A stretch of DNA of 25,611 nucleotides from Rhodobacteraceae bacterium UBA7436 (GCA_002478745.1 DLQI01000106.1:55357-80967); one strand, 5' to 3'; counted from the first letter of the stretch, positions 8,315-16,306 are shown. Translations and numbers: made by a program. Notes: generated from the sequence alone by a model not told the origin.

Positions 8315-8327
8315 TGAAACAAATTCA
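8315..8327. promoter_or_regulatory. MetR binding site (TGAA-N5-TTCA)
   Basis: The sequence TGAA-ACAAA-TTCA is an exact match to the MetR consensus known from enteric bacteria. It lies in the metF-metR gap, 29 bases before the metR ATG and about 40 bases before the metF start on the other strand. It supports the metR start at 8356, because a start at 8314 would place the operator inside the coding sequence. Expected roles are activation of metF and autoregulation of metR. Confidence 0.7.
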
Positions 8328-8355
8328 TAACTTTCAAGATAATTATGAGTTTCAT

Positions 8356-9261
8356 ATGCATATCGAGTTTCGTCACCTCCGCACGATCAAAGCAATCCAT
8401 GAGGCAGGTGGTTTAGCAAAAGCCGCGGATCTGTTGAACACGACCCAAAGTGCACTGAGCCATCAGGTGAAAGGACTTGAGGATCAAGCAGGGGTTGAAC
8501 TGTTCGTGCGCCGCTCAAAACCGCTGAAACTATCGGCTGCTGGGGCACGTCTGCTGCGGTTGGCAGAACAGGTTTTGCCGCAAATCGAAGCAACAGTAGC
8601 TGAGTTCACCGGTTTGCGTGATGGTCATTCTGGCCGCATGCACATCGCGATTGAATGTCACGCATGTTTTGAATGGTTGTTTCCAGTTTTGGAACACTTC
8701 CGCCGCGATTGGGCAGACGTGGATGTTGATATTCGGCCCGGCCTCGCTTTTGACGCGTTGCCAGCTTTGATGAAAGAAGAAGTGGATCTGGTTGTATCGT
8801 CGGACCCCGAAGACATTGCAGGGGTCGAGTTTATCGAGCTATTCGATTACGCGCCGGTCTTTGTTGCATCCAATGATCATCCGCTTGCTCAAAAAGAGTT
8901 TATTGAGGCTTCGGACTTTCGGGGGGAGACACTCATAACTTACCCAGTTGAACGGTCTCGGCTTGATATTTTTAGCCAACTTTTGATCCCAGCCAAGGTT
9001 GAACCTGCAGCAGTCCGTCAAGCGGAGCTCACGGCAGTGATTTTGCTATTGGTCGCATCCAATCGGGGCGTTTCGGTGCTGCCAGATTGGGTCGTGCGCG
9101 AGGTTAAATACAGTTCTGATTATGTGACGCGACCTTTGACCAAGAACGGGCTAACCCGTCGCCTCTACGCCGCGATCCGCAGCGAAGAACGCGACAAGCC
9201 GTATATGCAGCGCTTGATTGAATTAGCCCGAATTGAAGCACGCAAACTTCAAGATGCTTAG
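8356..9261 (+). CDS. metR: LysR-family methionine regulator MetR
   Basis: This 301-residue LysR regulator closely resembles E. coli MetR in several blocks: EFRHLRTIKAIHEAGGLAKA and TQSALSHQVKGLEDQ (HTH, 1-60), FVRRSKPLKLSAAG, HIAIECHACFEWLFPVLEHF, LITYPVERSRLDIF and LPDWVV. The start is ATG at 8356 (MHIEFRHL), where homology with MetR begins. It has no strong Shine-Dalgarno. An in-frame ATG at 8314 would overlap the operator. It is a cytosolic DNA-binding activator with homocysteine as co-inducer in the known family. It is divergent from metF. Its 3' end overlaps the LysE-family gene by 4 bases on the opposite strand. Confidence 0.93.
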   Translation: MHIEFRHLRTIKAIHEAGGLAKAADLLNTTQSALSHQVKGLEDQAGVELFVRRSKPLKLSAAGARLLRLAEQVLPQIEATVAEFTGLRDGHSGRMHIAIECHACFEWLFPVLEHFRRDWADVDVDIRPGLAFDALPALMKEEVDLVVSSDPEDIAGVEFIELFDYAPVFVASNDHPLAQKEFIEASDFRGETLITYPVERSRLDIFSQLLIPAKVEPAAVRQAELTAVILLLVASNRGVSVLPDWVVREVKYSSDYVTRPLTKNGLTRRLYAAIRSEERDKPYMQRLIELARIEARKLQDA

Positions 9262-9845
9262 ACGAATATCATAACCACTGTCGCCGCCATGAGGGTTGCC
9301 ATTGTTGTCATAAAGATGCGCCAAATTTTCGGGTTGTTGAGGGATGATGACAGCACATGGCCAATGCTCGTCCAAAACAAACAAACGAACAAGTTTATGG
9401 TGCTGAAAGCGATAAACAATCGCAAAGCTTCAAGCGGTGTAGATAGGCCGATATCAAAGCCGGCAGATGCAGCAAAGGCGATGGCCCAAACCTTTGGGTT
9501 GATCGCCTGAAACAGGATCGCTTCGTGAAAGCGAAACGGGCGACCACGATCGTCGGATTTGGCGACGCGTCCTGCTTGGGCTGTTCGAAGAGCCAGCCAT
9601 AAAATCCATAGTGCTGCAATGACCTGACAGGTGAACTTCAAGGTTGGCACGGCGAGTAGAATAGTCCCTAAACCTAGTCCACTGATTGCACCCAGCAGTC
9701 CCGTTCCGATTGGCACGCCCAGTAGATGTGGCAGTGTCGCGTGAAAGCCAAAGCGCGCACCAGAGGCCGTCAGCATCACGACATTTGGACCGGGCGAAAA
9801 CAACCCAACAAAAACGAAGAAGATAAGGGGAAATGATGCACTCAT
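9258..9845 (-). CDS. LysE-family translocator (amino-acid exporter)
   Basis: This is a 195-residue inner-membrane protein with about five to six hydrophobic segments and the LysE/RhtB signature near the N-terminus (FVGLFSPGPNVVMLTASGAR, then FG). A second conserved block, AILFQAINPKVWAIAFAAS, is typical of this family. Export of amino acids or derivatives is the family role; the substrate is unknown. The start is ATG at 9845; a TTG at 9875 is in frame. Neither has a good ribosome site, and the ATG sits in the 3' arm of a potential hairpin. It is convergent with metR. Confidence 0.88.
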   Translation of the reverse strand: MSASFPLIFFVFVGLFSPGPNVVMLTASGARFGFHATLPHLLGVPIGTGLLGAISGLGLGTILLAVPTLKFTCQVIAALWILWLALRTAQAGRVAKSDDRGRPFRFHEAILFQAINPKVWAIAFAASAGFDIGLSTPLEALRLFIAFSTINLFVCLFWTSIGHVLSSSLNNPKIWRIFMTTMATLMAATVVMIFV

Positions 9846-9877
9846 GCAGGTGATACGACGCGACGAAACCTGCAATG
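9843..9877 (-). promoter_or_regulatory. Hairpin including the LysE-family start codon
   Basis: On the minus strand the arms CATTGCAGGT and ACCTGCATG are complementary over 9 base pairs with one bulged T, and enclose 16 bases. The 3' arm contains the ATG of the LysE-family gene. If formed in the mRNA it would hide the start codon. This is sequence symmetry only; no function is shown. Confidence 0.3.
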
Positions 9878-9979
9878 TAAAGGTAGTTTAGATGCTCAAA
9901 TTACTCATCTCAGTTATTTGGTCGTTCGAAAGAGCCACCTTAGCGAACCTTTTCAGGTGGCGTTCACCGCGCTTCCCTC

Positions 9980-10008
9980 TTGGCAAGTGCCAATGTAGGG
10001 CGTATAGC
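9980..10008 (+). promoter_or_regulatory. Sigma-70 type promoter of suhB
   Basis: A TTGGCA -35 and a TATAGC -10 are separated by exactly 17 bases, in the 193-base divergent gap upstream of suhB. Transcription would begin near 10015, giving a leader of about 24 bases that carries the GGAG ribosome site at 10027-10030. The match to the housekeeping consensus is good for an alphaproteobacterium. No operator-like dyad is seen beside it. Confidence 0.5.
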
Positions 10009-10038
10009 GCGGGCTTAATCCTCACTGGAGTACCCGCC

Positions 10039-10824
10039 ATGATCGGCAGCGCAAACCTTAATATCATGATTAAAGCCGCCCGTAAGGCCGGCCGTTCCTT
10101 GGTCAAAGACTTTCGCGAAGTTGAAAACCTTCAGGTTTCCAGAAAGGGCGCTGGTGACTTTGTCAGCAAGGCTGATATCGCCGCTGAGAAGGTTCTTAAA
10201 GAGGAATTGATGGGTGCGCGCCCGACTTACGGGTGGTTGGCTGAAGAGGGTGGCGAGGAAGATGGGGCCGATCCGACACGCCGCTGGATCGTTGACCCGC
10301 TTGATGGCACCACCAACTTTTTACACGGCCTTCCACACTGGGCTGTTTCTATTGCGTTAGAGCACAAGGGCCAAATCGTTGCAGGTGTCGTATTTGACCC
10401 AGCGAAAGACGAGATGTTCGTTGCTGAAAAAGGTGCTGGCGCTTGGATGAACGACACGCGTATGCGCGTGTCTGGTCGTCACAAGATGATCGATTCTGTT
10501 TTTGCGACGGGCCTACCATTTGCGGGCCGCTCTGATTTGCCAATGACATTGCGCGAACTGGCCCACTTGATGCCAGTCGTTGCTGGCGTGCGTCGCTGGG
10601 GCGCTGCATCGCTAGATTTGGCTTATGTGGCGGCAGGTCGTTATGATGGGTATTGGGAGCGTCGCTTGCAATCATGGGACCTCGCTGCGGGATCGTTGAT
10701 CGTGCGTGAAGCGGGTGGTTTGGTTGAGCCGTTAAACCCTAACGGTAACATTGTGGAAGATGGTGAAATCATCTGCGCAAACGAACCATTGTTTGAACAG
10801 CTCGCGAAAATTGTGCGCCAGTAA
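10039..10824 (+). CDS. suhB: Inositol monophosphatase family protein, SuhB-type
   Basis: This 261-residue Mg-dependent phosphatase hydrolyses inositol-1-phosphate and related sugar phosphates. In enterics SuhB also acts in rRNA antitermination. Metal-site motifs are seen in order: WLAEEGGEE (Glu69/70), WIVDPLDGTTNFLHG (Asp86, Asp89 in DPxDGT) and SWDLAAGSLIVREAGG (Asp214). The start is ATG at 10039 with GGAG 8 bases upstream; a longer upstream frame starting at 9892 lies before the promoter and is rejected. Length matches E. coli SuhB (267). It appears monocistronic, with its own promoter and an intrinsic terminator 22 bases after the stop. SuhB rather than HisN or CysQ is the better reading from overall wording. 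Confidence 0.92.
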   Translation: MIGSANLNIMIKAARKAGRSLVKDFREVENLQVSRKGAGDFVSKADIAAEKVLKEELMGARPTYGWLAEEGGEEDGADPTRRWIVDPLDGTTNFLHGLPHWAVSIALEHKGQIVAGVVFDPAKDEMFVAEKGAGAWMNDTRMRVSGRHKMIDSVFATGLPFAGRSDLPMTLRELAHLMPVVAGVRRWGAASLDLAYVAAGRYDGYWERRLQSWDLAAGSLIVREAGGLVEPLNPNGNIVEDGEIICANEPLFEQLAKIVRQ

Positions 10825-10845
10825 GCACTGATATAGAGATTTTTA

Positions 10846-10874
10846 GGGGCCTCGCATTTTGCGGGGCCTTTTTT
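10846..10874 (+). terminator. Intrinsic terminator after suhB
   Basis: An 8-bp stem GGCCTCGC / GCGGGGCC (one G-U pair) closes a 5-base loop ATTTT and is followed by six T. It sits 22 bases after the suhB stop. This is a classic rho-independent terminator. Confidence 0.85.
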
Positions 10875-10875
10875 G

Positions 10876-10936
10876 TTTGGGGCTTTGCCCCCGCCGCGCG
10901 ATGCGCGCCTGCCCCATAGTCTATTGGGCAAGATGA
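10876..10936. repeat. GC-rich multi-hairpin intergenic element
   Basis: Directly after the suhB terminator come three consecutive inverted repeats: GGGGC-TTT-GCCCC (10879-10891), CGCGC-GAT-GCGCG (about 10896-10908) and an imperfect GCCCCATAG / CTATTGGGC (about 10911-10929). AAGATGAAG closes the block. I recall a dispersed Rhodobacteraceae intergenic repeat with the same order (GGGGCTCTGCCCC, a CGCGC hairpin, a C-run, and ending in AAGATGAAG), and this appears to be a diverged copy. It overlaps no gene and separates suhB from the rhomboid gene. Confidence 0.45.
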
Positions 10937-10944
10937 AGCTTGGG

Positions 10945-11679
10945 CTAGCGCTTAACTCTTGGAATGCGGCTGTTTGTATAGACGGTTTCGGGGTGGGGTG
11001 GATGGTAGTTGTTGCTATGCCAGAATTTTGTTCCGCCGCATTTGATCCATGTGGGTATGGCGCAGCCAAGGCCTGCGATGAAGCCTCCAGCGTGTGCCCA
11101 GTAGGCAACGCCCCCTGTTTCAGGGTTGGATCCAATTCCGCCTAGGAACTGCATGGCGAACCAGATCATCAGTACAATCCACGCGGGGATTGGGAAGATG
11201 CGGAAGAAGACTATAAGAATCAATAGAATATCGACTTTGGCTTTGGGGTAGAGCAGGAGGTAGCCGCCCATAACGCCAGCGATGGCCCCTGAGGCACCTA
11301 CTGTCGGTACGCCCGAAAGGGGCGCTGAGATATAATGGATAAGGCCAGCGGCGATTCCTGTGAGGAGGTAGAATCCAAGGTAGGGTAAGTGTCCCATTTC
11401 ATCTTCAATATTGTCGCCAAAAATCCAAAGGAAGAGCATGTTGCCAGCAAGATGCATCCAGCCGCCGTGCAAGAACATCGATGAAAATAAAGTGAAGTAT
11501 CCTTCGCCTGCGCTGATCCTTTCGGGGATCATCCCCCAAGTTAGGTAGATGTGGTTGATTGTCGGGATATCGGAAAAGGCCCCGGCATAGCATAGGAATA
11601 TCCCAATATTAGCAGCCATGAGCATGTAGGTGACAAAAGGCAAACGCCCCGAGGGATTATGATCGCGAATAGGTAACAT
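10945..11679 (-). CDS. Rhomboid-family intramembrane serine protease
   Basis: This 244-residue inner-membrane protein has about six hydrophobic segments. The rhomboid motifs are complete: HGGWMHLAGN (His71, His76, Asn80), catalytic Ser130 in GASGAIAG, and catalytic His196 in YWAHAGGFIAG. An expanded hydrophobic and aromatic segment (ILLILIVFFRIFPIP) lies between the Ser and His helices. It cleaves transmembrane segments of unknown substrates. The start MLPIRDHNPS is the usual beginning of this subfamily. It is only 39 bases downstream of putA on the same strand, and its ATG falls in the 3' arm of a strong hairpin, so its expression may be uncoupled from putA. Confidence 0.92.
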   Translation of the reverse strand: MLPIRDHNPSGRLPFVTYMLMAANIGIFLCYAGAFSDIPTINHIYLTWGMIPERISAGEGYFTLFSSMFLHGGWMHLAGNMLFLWIFGDNIEDEMGHLPYLGFYLLTGIAAGLIHYISAPLSGVPTVGASGAIAGVMGGYLLLYPKAKVDILLILIVFFRIFPIPAWIVLMIWFAMQFLGGIGSNPETGGVAYWAHAGGFIAGLGCAIPTWIKCGGTKFWHSNNYHPPHPETVYTNSRIPRVKR

Positions 11680-11708
11680 CCCGCCAAGCTGAGGCTTTGG
11701 CGGGATGT
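11676..11708 (-). promoter_or_regulatory. Strong hairpin between putA and the rhomboid gene
   Basis: Arms ACATCCCGCCAA and TTGGCGGGATGT are perfectly complementary over 12 bp. Two further inner GC pairs follow a one-base bulge, with a TGAG/CTCA loop. On the minus strand it begins 10 bases after the putA stop, and its 3' arm ends with the rhomboid ATG. No T-run follows, so it is not a standard intrinsic terminator. It may stabilise the putA mRNA end, attenuate, or block rhomboid translation initiation. Confidence 0.6.
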
Positions 11709-11718
11709 CGTCAAGGTG

Positions 11719-14700
11719 TTAGCTGACTTCCCCCAGCAATGCAGCGTTGCCGCCTGATGCTGTGGTGTCGATACAGATGTGGCGTTCTTCAAGGGCATGT
11801 CCAACATCGGGCTGCCCCGTGATGAGCGGTAAGATCGGTCCAGTACGTTGAGACAAGGCTGTATCGATGGCTCGGGTTACTTGTGCATCTCCCCACCAAA
11901 GGACGCCACCGTAGGATGGTCCGTCTGTCAGCAATGCTGGGTCGATGCTGCCTGTGACTAGAATGGCTTGTCCGCCGAGTTCGTTAACAGCGTCAGCTTG
12001 GGCTTGGGCCGCTCCAGCACCCGGGCCCATGCATAGGATGGGTGCGCGCGACATGCTACTCAGACGATTAGATTCACCAGTTGGGCCAGGCAACGTGTGT
12101 TCACAGATACTTTGTGGCTTGTTGGTGATTGCAGGAAGTTCGATTTGTGTAGTGGGCCATTCCCCAGCCACGCCTGCAGGTTTTTTTGCCCGGAAGCGCA
12201 AAAGGTAATCGGGGCCACCCGCTTTTGGGCCTGTTCCGGATAGGCCTGTCCCACCGAAAGGTTGGCTTCCAACGATTGCACCAATTTGGTTGCGATTAAT
12301 ATAGATGTTGCCTGCCATGATGCGATCAGACACGTGCTGAACGCGGTCATCTATGCGGGTATGAAGCCCGAATGTTAGCCCGTATCCAGTGGCGTTGATG
12401 TCATCGATGATCTGATCCAGTTCATGCGACTTGTATGTCACTAGGTGCAGAACTGGGCCGAAAATCTCTTCTTTCATATCGGCAATACCAGGCACTTTGA
12501 TCAAGGTCGGCGCGATGAATGTTCCCCCGTGAGGTGTGGGCAGCTGGTGGATAATATCCGCCTTGTGCGCCTCGATGTGAGTTACGATTTTTGCACGCGC
12601 TGGTTCGTCGATGACTGGCCCCACATCAGTGGAAATGTCCCATGGTTGGCCAACGGCTAGCGTATCCATTGCACCTGTCAGCATTTTGATGAACAATGGT
12701 GCGATGTCTTCTTGGACGTAAAGGCAGCGCAGGGCGGAACAGCGTTGTCCTGCTGATTGAAACGCGCTTTCTACAATGGCGGCCATAGCTTGCTCCGGGA
12801 GTGCCGTGCTGTCCACGATCATCGCGTTTAAACCACCGGTTTCAGCAATGAATGGCGTAGCCGGCGCGTTTTGCGCAAGGCTTTGGCGGATGCGTTGGGC
12901 CGTGCCAGTTGATCCTGTAAACGCAACGATGTTTAGGTTTGGATTCTCGGTTAGCGCTCCGCCAATGTCGCCGCCGCCTGGTAGCAATTGCAGTGCATGT
13001 TTTGGGATGCCTGCTTCATGCAACAGCTGGGCTGCACGGTACGCCATGAGGCTGGTTTGTTCAGCTGGTTTGGCAAGGACCGCATTGCCCGAAGCGAGAG
13101 CCGCCGCGATTTGTCCGGAGTAGATCGCGAGAGGAAAGTTCCACGGAGAAATGCAAAGCGCTGTGCCTGCGGGTGCATCATCGGTCGCTTGGGCTGCATA
13201 GTAGCGTAGGAAATCCACGGCTTCACGCAATTCTGCAACGCAATCCAGCAAGGTTTTACCTGCTTCACGGGTCAGCAGTGCAAACAACTCGCCAAAGTTG
13301 GCTTCGTACAGGTCAGCGGCTTTGTTTAATACCGCCGCGCGTTTTGCGACGGGCGCATCCCATTGTTTAGCTTTTGAAATGGCGGTTTTAACATCCTTCA
13401 AGGATGTAAATTGCGCCGTCCCAACGATGTCATTTGGGTTTGCAGGGTTGATCACATCGCGGCTGTTTTCTGGACTAGCCTTGCCGTTTAGCAGTGGCAG
13501 CGCCTCCCATTTGCATGTTTCGAATGGAAGACGTGCGATATCAATTTGCGCCAATGTTGGAGCGTGGGCTAGATCGAAACCAAGGGAATTGATCCGTTCA
13601 GGTTGGTAAAGGTCACTACCAATGGTGATGGTGTGACCTTCAACGCTGACGCTATCAAACGGATCAGCAGCCACAACTTCCGGGGCCACGTCTTCGTCCA
13701 CGATTTGGTTCACAAAGCTAGAGTTGGCCCCGTTTTCCAACAAACGGCGGACCAAGTAGGCCAACAGATCACGGTGTGCTCCTACAGGGGCATAAATCCG
13801 GCAGCGCGTTTCGTTGTCTTGCATGACCATCTTGTGCATAGCTTCGCCCATGCCGTGCAGGCGTTGGAATTCGTATGACTTTGGGTCAGTCGCCATATGC
13901 AAGATGGCTGCAACTGTATGGGCATTGTGGGTCGCGAATTGCGGATAGATGCGATCCGTCATTCCCAACAGTTTGCGAGCATTGGCGATATAGCTGACAT
14001 CGGTCTGTGCCTTTTGAGTAAAGACAGGGAAATGCTTCATACCTAGAACTTGGGCTTGTTTGATTTCGGTGTCCCAGTAGGCCCCTTTGACCAAGCGCAC
14101 CATAAACTTGCGGTCATATTTGATCGCCATATCATACAGGGCTTGGATCGCGGTTTCGGCACGTGGGCCATAAGCTTGGACAACCACGCCAAATCCATCC
14201 CATCCAGCCAAAGCGGGTTCTGAAATAACCTGTTCGATTACTTCGAGGGACAGTCCAAGACGATCAACTTCTTCTGCGTCGACATTTAGACCCATGTCCG
14301 CGGATTTCGCGAGTAATGCCAAAGAGCGTAGTCGTGGTGTTAGATTGCGAAGCACGTCCTCACGTTTAGCCAGCTCATAGCGCGGGTAGAGTGCTGATAG
14401 CTTAACGGAAATGCCCGGATTGCTTTGAACGTCATCATGGACACATGCCGTTGCAATGGCTGAAATCGCGCGCGAATAGCTAAGATGATACCGTTTTGCG
14501 TCGGCTTCTGTGCGTGCAGCTTCGCCGAGCATGTCGTAGGAATAGGTGAACCCTTTTTCCTCCATTTTTGCGGCGCGTTTCATAGCGGCAATGATGTCTT
14601 CGCCCAAAACGAACTGACGACCCATTTCTTTCATCGCGCGCGAAACGGCAGTACGAATAACAGGTTCGCCCAAACGCTTAAGTGCGGATTGGAGGTGGCC

Positions 14701-15114
14701 CGCAGTGGCAGGTGCGTTGTCGTCCAACACTCGGCCCGTCAGCATCAAGGCCCAAGTTGAGGCATTCACAAGCGAGGAAGCAGATTTACCTAAATGCTTA
14801 CCCCAGTTGGATGGCGCAATTTTGTCTTCAATCAATGCATCGATCGTATCTGCATCTGGAACGCGTAAAAGTGCTTCAGCCAAACACATCAGGGCAACGC
14901 CTTCGTCAGTGGAAAGGCCGTATTCGGCAAGGAACACCTCCATCAAGCCGGGTGCCGCGTCATTTCTGATGCGACCAACGAGAGTTGCTGCCTTTGCTAC
15001 AATCTCTGAGCGATCTTGCGTAGAAAGGTTGGCCAGCTCAATTAGGTGCTCAATCACAGGGGCATGATCGCCGTAGGTGTGTTCGTCAATCGTCTGCAGT
15101 AAATTGTCTGACAT
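11719..15114 (-). CDS. putA: Bifunctional proline dehydrogenase / glutamate-semialdehyde dehydrogenase
   Basis: This 1131-residue PutA converts proline to glutamate in two steps. The FAD proline dehydrogenase barrel occupies about residues 180-480 (NPGISVKLSALYPRYE, FMVRLVKGAYWDTEIKQAQ, RIYAPVGAHRDLLAYLVRR). The NAD aldehyde dehydrogenase spans about 530-985 (CISPWNFPLAIYSGQ, Glu758 in FIAETGG, catalytic Cys792 in SAGQRC, PFGGTGLSGTGPKAGG). A C-terminal extension of about 140 residues (GVLWWGDAQ region) fits type B PutA. There is no N-terminal ribbon-helix-helix DNA-binding domain, so it does not autoregulate; control falls to the divergent PutR. The start ATG has AAAGGGAAA just upstream. Electrons go to the quinone pool. 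Confidence 0.97.
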   Translation of the reverse strand: MSDNLLQTIDEHTYGDHAPVIEHLIELANLSTQDRSEIVAKAATLVGRIRNDAAPGLMEVFLAEYGLSTDEGVALMCLAEALLRVPDADTIDALIEDKIAPSNWGKHLGKSASSLVNASTWALMLTGRVLDDNAPATAGHLQSALKRLGEPVIRTAVSRAMKEMGRQFVLGEDIIAAMKRAAKMEEKGFTYSYDMLGEAARTEADAKRYHLSYSRAISAIATACVHDDVQSNPGISVKLSALYPRYELAKREDVLRNLTPRLRSLALLAKSADMGLNVDAEEVDRLGLSLEVIEQVISEPALAGWDGFGVVVQAYGPRAETAIQALYDMAIKYDRKFMVRLVKGAYWDTEIKQAQVLGMKHFPVFTQKAQTDVSYIANARKLLGMTDRIYPQFATHNAHTVAAILHMATDPKSYEFQRLHGMGEAMHKMVMQDNETRCRIYAPVGAHRDLLAYLVRRLLENGANSSFVNQIVDEDVAPEVVAADPFDSVSVEGHTITIGSDLYQPERINSLGFDLAHAPTLAQIDIARLPFETCKWEALPLLNGKASPENSRDVINPANPNDIVGTAQFTSLKDVKTAISKAKQWDAPVAKRAAVLNKAADLYEANFGELFALLTREAGKTLLDCVAELREAVDFLRYYAAQATDDAPAGTALCISPWNFPLAIYSGQIAAALASGNAVLAKPAEQTSLMAYRAAQLLHEAGIPKHALQLLPGGGDIGGALTENPNLNIVAFTGSTGTAQRIRQSLAQNAPATPFIAETGGLNAMIVDSTALPEQAMAAIVESAFQSAGQRCSALRCLYVQEDIAPLFIKMLTGAMDTLAVGQPWDISTDVGPVIDEPARAKIVTHIEAHKADIIHQLPTPHGGTFIAPTLIKVPGIADMKEEIFGPVLHLVTYKSHELDQIIDDINATGYGLTFGLHTRIDDRVQHVSDRIMAGNIYINRNQIGAIVGSQPFGGTGLSGTGPKAGGPDYLLRFRAKKPAGVAGEWPTTQIELPAITNKPQSICEHTLPGPTGESNRLSSMSRAPILCMGPGAGAAQAQADAVNELGGQAILVTGSIDPALLTDGPSYGGVLWWGDAQVTRAIDTALSQRTGPILPLITGQPDVGHALEERHICIDTTASGGNAALLGEVS

Positions 15115-15155
15115 GGATTTCCCTTTCCGTTTGGGTCACTTTATTCTACAAATAC

Positions 15156-15183
15156 AAGTCGATTGGACTTAAGTAAGGCTTAA
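15156..15183. promoter_or_regulatory. Overlapping PutR-type operators in putA-putR gap
   Basis: Two perfect interrupted dyads of the same layout (5-5-5) overlap in the 104-base divergent gap: AAGTC-GATTG-GACTT at 15156-15170 and TTAAG-TAAGG-CTTAA at 15169-15183, with centres 13 bases apart. Lrp/AsnC regulators bind such 15-bp AT-rich dyads in arrays, so these are the likely PutR sites controlling putA and putR. Which side is activated cannot be read from the sequence. Confidence 0.5.
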
Positions 15184-15218
15184 TTAGAGCTTTTTGTTAT
15201 GAATATGGGGCATTTGTC

Positions 15219-15695
15219 GTGATTTTTAACCACTGTGAATTGGATCGTTTCGATACAGTGATTCTTGAAGTTCTAGCTAAAGATGGCCGCATCAGTTTGA
15301 CCGAATTGGCAAACCGGATTGGCTTGTCCAAATCGCCAACACAAGCGCGTCTGCGCAGGTTGGAAAACACGGGTGTTATTTTGGGGTATCGCGCAATGTT
15401 GGATCCGATCCGCTTGGGATTAGACCATGTTGCTTTCGTTGAGGTTAAGCTGAGCGATACGCGCGATGCGGCTTTGCGCGCATTCAATGCGGCCGTTGTC
15501 AAAATACCAGAAATTGAACAAGCCCATATGATTGCTGGTAATTTTGACTACCTGTTGAAAGTGCGCACGTCGAATATGGCGAGCTATCGCACATTCTTAG
15601 GCGAGACGATTTCGATCTTACCCCACATCGCATCCACCTCAACCTATGTAGCAATGGAAGCCGTGAAAGAGACCGTTTTGGCGGAAGCGCCTTGA
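15219..15695 (+). CDS. putR: Lrp/AsnC-family proline regulator PutR
   Basis: This 158-residue regulator has the Lrp layout. An N-terminal HTH spans about 8-57 (LDRFDTVILEVLAKDGRIS, LTELANRIGLSKSPTQARL, RRLENTGVI). A RAM effector domain follows about 70-150 (AGNFDYLLKVRTSNMASYRT). The start is GTG at 15219 with GGGG 8 bases upstream; no in-frame ATG lies close. It is divergent from putA, as in Rhodobacter and Agrobacterium, where PutR activates putA when proline is present. That role is inferred from context and family. Confidence 0.9.
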   Translation: MIFNHCELDRFDTVILEVLAKDGRISLTELANRIGLSKSPTQARLRRLENTGVILGYRAMLDPIRLGLDHVAFVEVKLSDTRDAALRAFNAAVVKIPEIEQAHMIAGNFDYLLKVRTSNMASYRTFLGETISILPHIASTSTYVAMEAVKETVLAEAP

Positions 15696-15749
15696 GGGGT
15701 CCACAGAAATGTTTCTTGACCTTCAGAGGATATGCGCCAGGTTTGGTGT

Positions 15750-16304
15750 ATGCGGATATTTTTAGCCATAGCCCTCATGTCTGGCCCGGCGTGGGCAGAA
15801 GATTGCCCTGAGCCTCTGGATTATTCGACTGAGTTGGATGCTCTGATAGCCTCTGCTCGCGCGGCGTCATCTGCAATCGGTGCAAAAGACGTAACCAGCG
15901 GAATGTGGGATGTATGGCTGCGTGCACCCAATGACCAAGCCCAAGAAGTTCTGGATCGTGGTCTCGCACGGCGAAATGGTTATGATTTCGTTGGGGCATA
16001 TCGTGATTTTGATAAACTTGTCGAATACTGCCCAAATTATGCAGAAGGTTTTAATCAACGCGCCTATGTTCAATTCTTGCGCGGTGAATACACGGGTGCA
16101 CTGGTTGATTTAGATGCCGCTTTGGCGCTGTTGCCAAATCATGTGGCTGCGCAGTCAGGTCGTGCACTAACATTGATGCAAATGGGCCGTTTAAAAGAGG
16201 CCCGAGCGCAAATGTTGGAGGCGCTAAACAACAACCCATGGCTGTCAGAACGCGCATTGATTGCAAAAGGTGCCCCGCTTGGACCCATAGGTGAAGATAT
16301 CTAG
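15750..16304 (+). CDS. Secreted tetratricopeptide-repeat protein
   Basis: This 184-residue protein starts with a signal peptide (MRIFLAIALMSGPAWA, then EDC). Residues about 75-175 contain two to three TPR-like helical repeats (YDFVGAYRDFDKLVEYCPNY, AEGFNQRAYVQFLRGEYTGA, LVDLDAALALLPNHVAAQSG, RLKEARAQMLEALNNNP). It should sit in the periplasm and act in protein binding, but no partner is known. The start at 15750 gives a compact signal peptide; an in-frame ATG at 15732 has GAGG only 2 bases away, too close for a good ribosome site. It lies 54 bases downstream of putR, possibly read through from it, and just before tRNA-Leu. Confidence 0.8.
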   Translation: MRIFLAIALMSGPAWAEDCPEPLDYSTELDALIASARAASSAIGAKDVTSGMWDVWLRAPNDQAQEVLDRGLARRNGYDFVGAYRDFDKLVEYCPNYAEGFNQRAYVQFLRGEYTGALVDLDAALALLPNHVAAQSGRALTLMQMGRLKEARAQMLEALNNNPWLSERALIAKGAPLGPIGEDI

Positions 16305-16306
16305 GG

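Noticed and set aside
8275..8355. SAM or other riboswitch upstream of metF
   Set aside because: The gap is only 81 bases and contains the MetR box; there is no room for or sign of a riboswitch fold.
9892..10038. 49-residue N-terminal extension of SuhB
   Set aside because: The extension lies before a good promoter and the GGAG-preceded ATG at 10039, where family homology starts.
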